A stretch of 39,748 nucleotides of DNA from Clostridia bacterium (GTDB taxonomy: Bacteria > Bacillota > Clostridia > Christensenellales > UBA1242): contig JAFTMY010000002.1 of NCBI GenBank assembly GCA_017452165.1, positions 1-39,748 on the forward strand, written 5' to 3'. Every line of letters begins with the position of its first letter. The first letter of the stretch is position 1. Position numbers and translations under genes: made by a program. Below the pieces are notes generated by a model. The model worked only from the letters and a program-made list of their open reading frames with translations, made no database searches and was not told the DNA's origin. Positions 38,170 through 39,748 of this stretch are shown here, in pieces.

Positions 38170-39426
38170 ATGGGATTATTTAGTTTAAATAACCAAGAAG
38201 TTGCTAGAAAAGTTTCTAGAACAGTTTACAAAAACTTATACCAAGACATCATCCACAAAGAAGGTTTTGGTATTACAGACAAATTTATTACACCTGAACA
38301 AACTACTGCTGCAATGGTAGACATTTATGTTCCAATTCCTATTGCAAGTAAGTTCAGAATGAGAGGAGCAGAAACAAATGGTCTTTGGGCTAACACTGAA
38401 AACCTAGTGAATGAAAAAGGTCAAAGAAAACATGTGCTTTCTAAAAGATTCTCTATTGATATCTTAAAGAGATATGACACCAACATTGCAGTATCTGAAG
38501 ATGAAGTTGAAGGCATGAATTCAGATATCAATGAAGGTTTTGAACAAATTTGTAAAGAGCAAATTGAACAAGATATTGCTATCAATATCAATGCTTATAC
38601 ATTTGCATCTCAAATTTATTCATTCATTGTTGACAGTTTCGGTGACAATCCAACTGCAGAAGAAATCAAAAATGCAATTGAGATTTACACTTATGACCCA
38701 ACAAATAAAACTATAGCTACAAGAGCATTCAGACTTTCTAATGCTAAAGTTAGCAAAGGTGATTCAAAACTTTATGCAGGATACTATCCAGCAGACAAGA
38801 GACAAGCATTCTTATTTGACCCTACATTCCTAGTTGACTTGCAAGATACAAATGCATTATCAGCATCAGATGTAGCAACAAGAATGGCTGCTCAAGGTGG
38901 TTTAAATGCATTCACTGGAGAAAAGAAAACAGTTGCAGATTTCCAATCTGGTTATGTAGGTTGGTTAGATGGAATGCCATTATATGAAGTATTGCAACAA
39001 GTTAAAGATGCAATCTACTGGTATCTTGGTGTTGGTGATAATGCATCAGTTAAAGCATTGTTAGAACAAATGTCAGCACTTATTGCTCCAGCAAATGCTA
39101 CACTTCGTGGTTTGAGACCTACATCATTCAAGACTGTAGATGACCCAGACACACAAGGTGTTATCATCCAACCTAAAGTTAACATGGGTGTTCGTTGCTT
39201 AAGCGGTAATTCATTGAAAGCAATCTTCAGTGGTTCTGACTTTGCAGACATCACAAAAGCAACAGCAAGCATTAAAACTATTCGTGATGCTATTAAGGGT
39301 AAATTCAAACTTCCAAACTTGGCAGATGAACATGACCCACTAATTGGTGCAGACAGCACCATTAAAACTTATGCAGATGGAACTCAAGATGCTCCAGTAT
39401 CTGGTGAGACTCCAGCAGAAGTTTAA
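38170..39426 (+). CDS. Major capsid protein
   Basis: A 418-residue protein just behind the scaffold-like gene with a consensus AAAGGAG site. Residues 1-90 include a helix (NNQEVARKVSRTVYKNLYQDII), then a strand-rich block, with VDIYVPIPIASKFRM. The middle has a spine-helix-like part (SDINEGFEQICKEQIEQDIAIN, 118-139), and the C-terminal third is rich in Ala, Asn and Thr in short strands, all in line with an HK97-fold capsid protein. There is no decoration or Ig-like domain. The call rests on gene order (terS-terL-scaffold-MCP), size and composition. Its 3' third is repeated at the start of the window. Confidence 0.8.
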   Translation: MGLFSLNNQEVARKVSRTVYKNLYQDIIHKEGFGITDKFITPEQTTAAMVDIYVPIPIASKFRMRGAETNGLWANTENLVNEKGQRKHVLSKRFSIDILKRYDTNIAVSEDEVEGMNSDINEGFEQICKEQIEQDIAININAYTFASQIYSFIVDSFGDNPTAEEIKNAIEIYTYDPTNKTIATRAFRLSNAKVSKGDSKLYAGYYPADKRQAFLFDPTFLVDLQDTNALSASDVATRMAAQGGLNAFTGEKKTVADFQSGYVGWLDGMPLYEVLQQVKDAIYWYLGVGDNASVKALLEQMSALIAPANATLRGLRPTSFKTVDDPDTQGVIIQPKVNMGVRCLSGNSLKAIFSGSDFADITKATASIKTIRDAIKGKFKLPNLADEHDPLIGADSTIKTYADGTQDAPVSGETPAEV

Positions 39427-39748
39427 TCTAACTCAAGGAGAATAATATGTTAGTTGAAACTATCAAAGACTATACAGACAAAGAGACTAAATTAGTCTTC
39501 AAAACTACAGATAACTGCACAATCAGAAGAGTGAGTGATGTTCGTGGAGCAGAACTTATTGCAGCTGGTGTGGTTGTAGAAGTTAAACCAGAAGATGAAG
39601 TTAAATCTGAAGTTGAAACAAAGTCTAAATCTAAATCAAAGAAGAAAGATGAAGTTAATGCTGAAGATAAGACTCCAGAAGATGTGTTTGTTGGTTCCAA
39701 TGGGAACTTTGAAGATGAATCTGTTGAAGAAACATCTGGAGACACTCA
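39022..39748. repeat. Right copy of the 727-bp terminal direct repeat
   Basis: Identical to bases 1-727. Joining the two copies gives a closed genome in which the capsid gene runs into the small charged protein gene. Confidence 0.95.
39447..39748 (+). CDS. Small charged structural-cluster protein, 5' part (duplicate)
   Basis: Identical to the first 302 bases of the gene at 426-737, and cut by the contig end just before its last codons. It is a by-product of the terminal repeat, not a second gene. Confidence 0.85.
   Translation, partial: MLVETIKDYTDKETKLVFKTTDNCTIRRVSDVRGAELIAAGVVVEVKPEDEVKSEVETKSKSKSKKKDEVNAEDKTPEDVFVGSNGNFEDESVEETSGDT

Noticed and set aside
1..39748. Recoded genetic code (TGA as Trp or TAG as Gln)
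   Set aside because: TGG is used for Trp and genes end at TGA, TAG and TAA in tight overlaps such as 30015-30018; the standard code explains all.
1..39748. CRISPR array or tRNA genes
   Set aside because: No regularly spaced long direct repeats and no cloverleaf with a T-arm were seen on either strand.

Overview
The window is the essentially complete genome of a double-stranded DNA tailed phage or prophage (Caudoviricetes) of a low-GC Gram-positive host. Its first 727 bases are identical to its last 727, so the unit genome is about 39,021 bp and the contig ends fall inside the major capsid gene. The evidence for a Firmicutes (Bacillota) host is a base composition of about one third GC by eye, very strong AAGGAG ribosome binding sites at nearly every gene, sigma-70 style promoters, and a stand-alone Spo0A-type DNA-binding domain, which implies endospore-forming ancestry. 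TGG encodes Trp throughout, and TGA, TAG and TAA are all used as stops, so the standard code applies.

Layout. (1) Packaging and head: terS, terL, an intergenic candidate structured RNA, an acidic scaffold-like protein and the major capsid protein (35.4-39.4 kb). These continue across the circular junction into small head or neck genes, the portal, three successive membrane proteins, connector-like genes, a glycine-zipper protein and a 1180-residue tail/baseplate-like protein (0.4-12.9 kb). (2) One minus-strand membrane-protein gene with its own promoter (12.9-13.25 kb). (3) A diversity-generating retroelement (DGR) cassette (13.3-21.8 kb). It holds a giant mosaic adhesin with a C-terminal C-type-lectin variable domain, an Avd-like gene, the template repeat, a structured spacer, the reverse transcriptase and two small genes. 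VR and TR are 128 bp each and differ at 15 positions, all of them adenines in TR. (4) A DDE transposase-type recombinase as an independent transcription unit between two terminators (21.8-23.0 kb); no tyrosine or serine integrase was seen. (5) A control region with tandem promoters, an inverted-repeat operator candidate and an attenuator-like terminator (23.0-23.26 kb). (6) A tightly overlapping early operon (23.26-35.3 kb): ribbon-helix-helix-like and XRE regulators, the Spo0A-C-like protein, RecT-like annealase, YqaJ-like exonuclease, SF2 helicase, NinB-like protein, a replication-initiator-like protein with internal DNA repeats, HNH nuclease, a sigma-like factor, C5-cytosine methyltransferase and a run of small hypothetical and membrane proteins.

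How the parts fit: the early operon would provide recombination-based replication, host interference and a sigma-like factor for later transcription. The late operon builds the particle. The DGR continually rewrites the tip of the adhesin and so its receptor specificity. No tape-measure protein, endolysin or holin could be recognised, which suggests a short-tailed or otherwise unusual particle and a divergent lysis system. The less expected elements are the Spo0A-C protein, the structured intergenic elements at 37304-37393 and 1270-1360, the operator-like element shared by the adhesin and early promoters, a 13-bp perfect inverted repeat at the end of the XRE gene, the leaderless-looking antisense gene, and 10-bp phased A-tract repeats at three control loci. 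All domain calls are by reading; no database search was possible.
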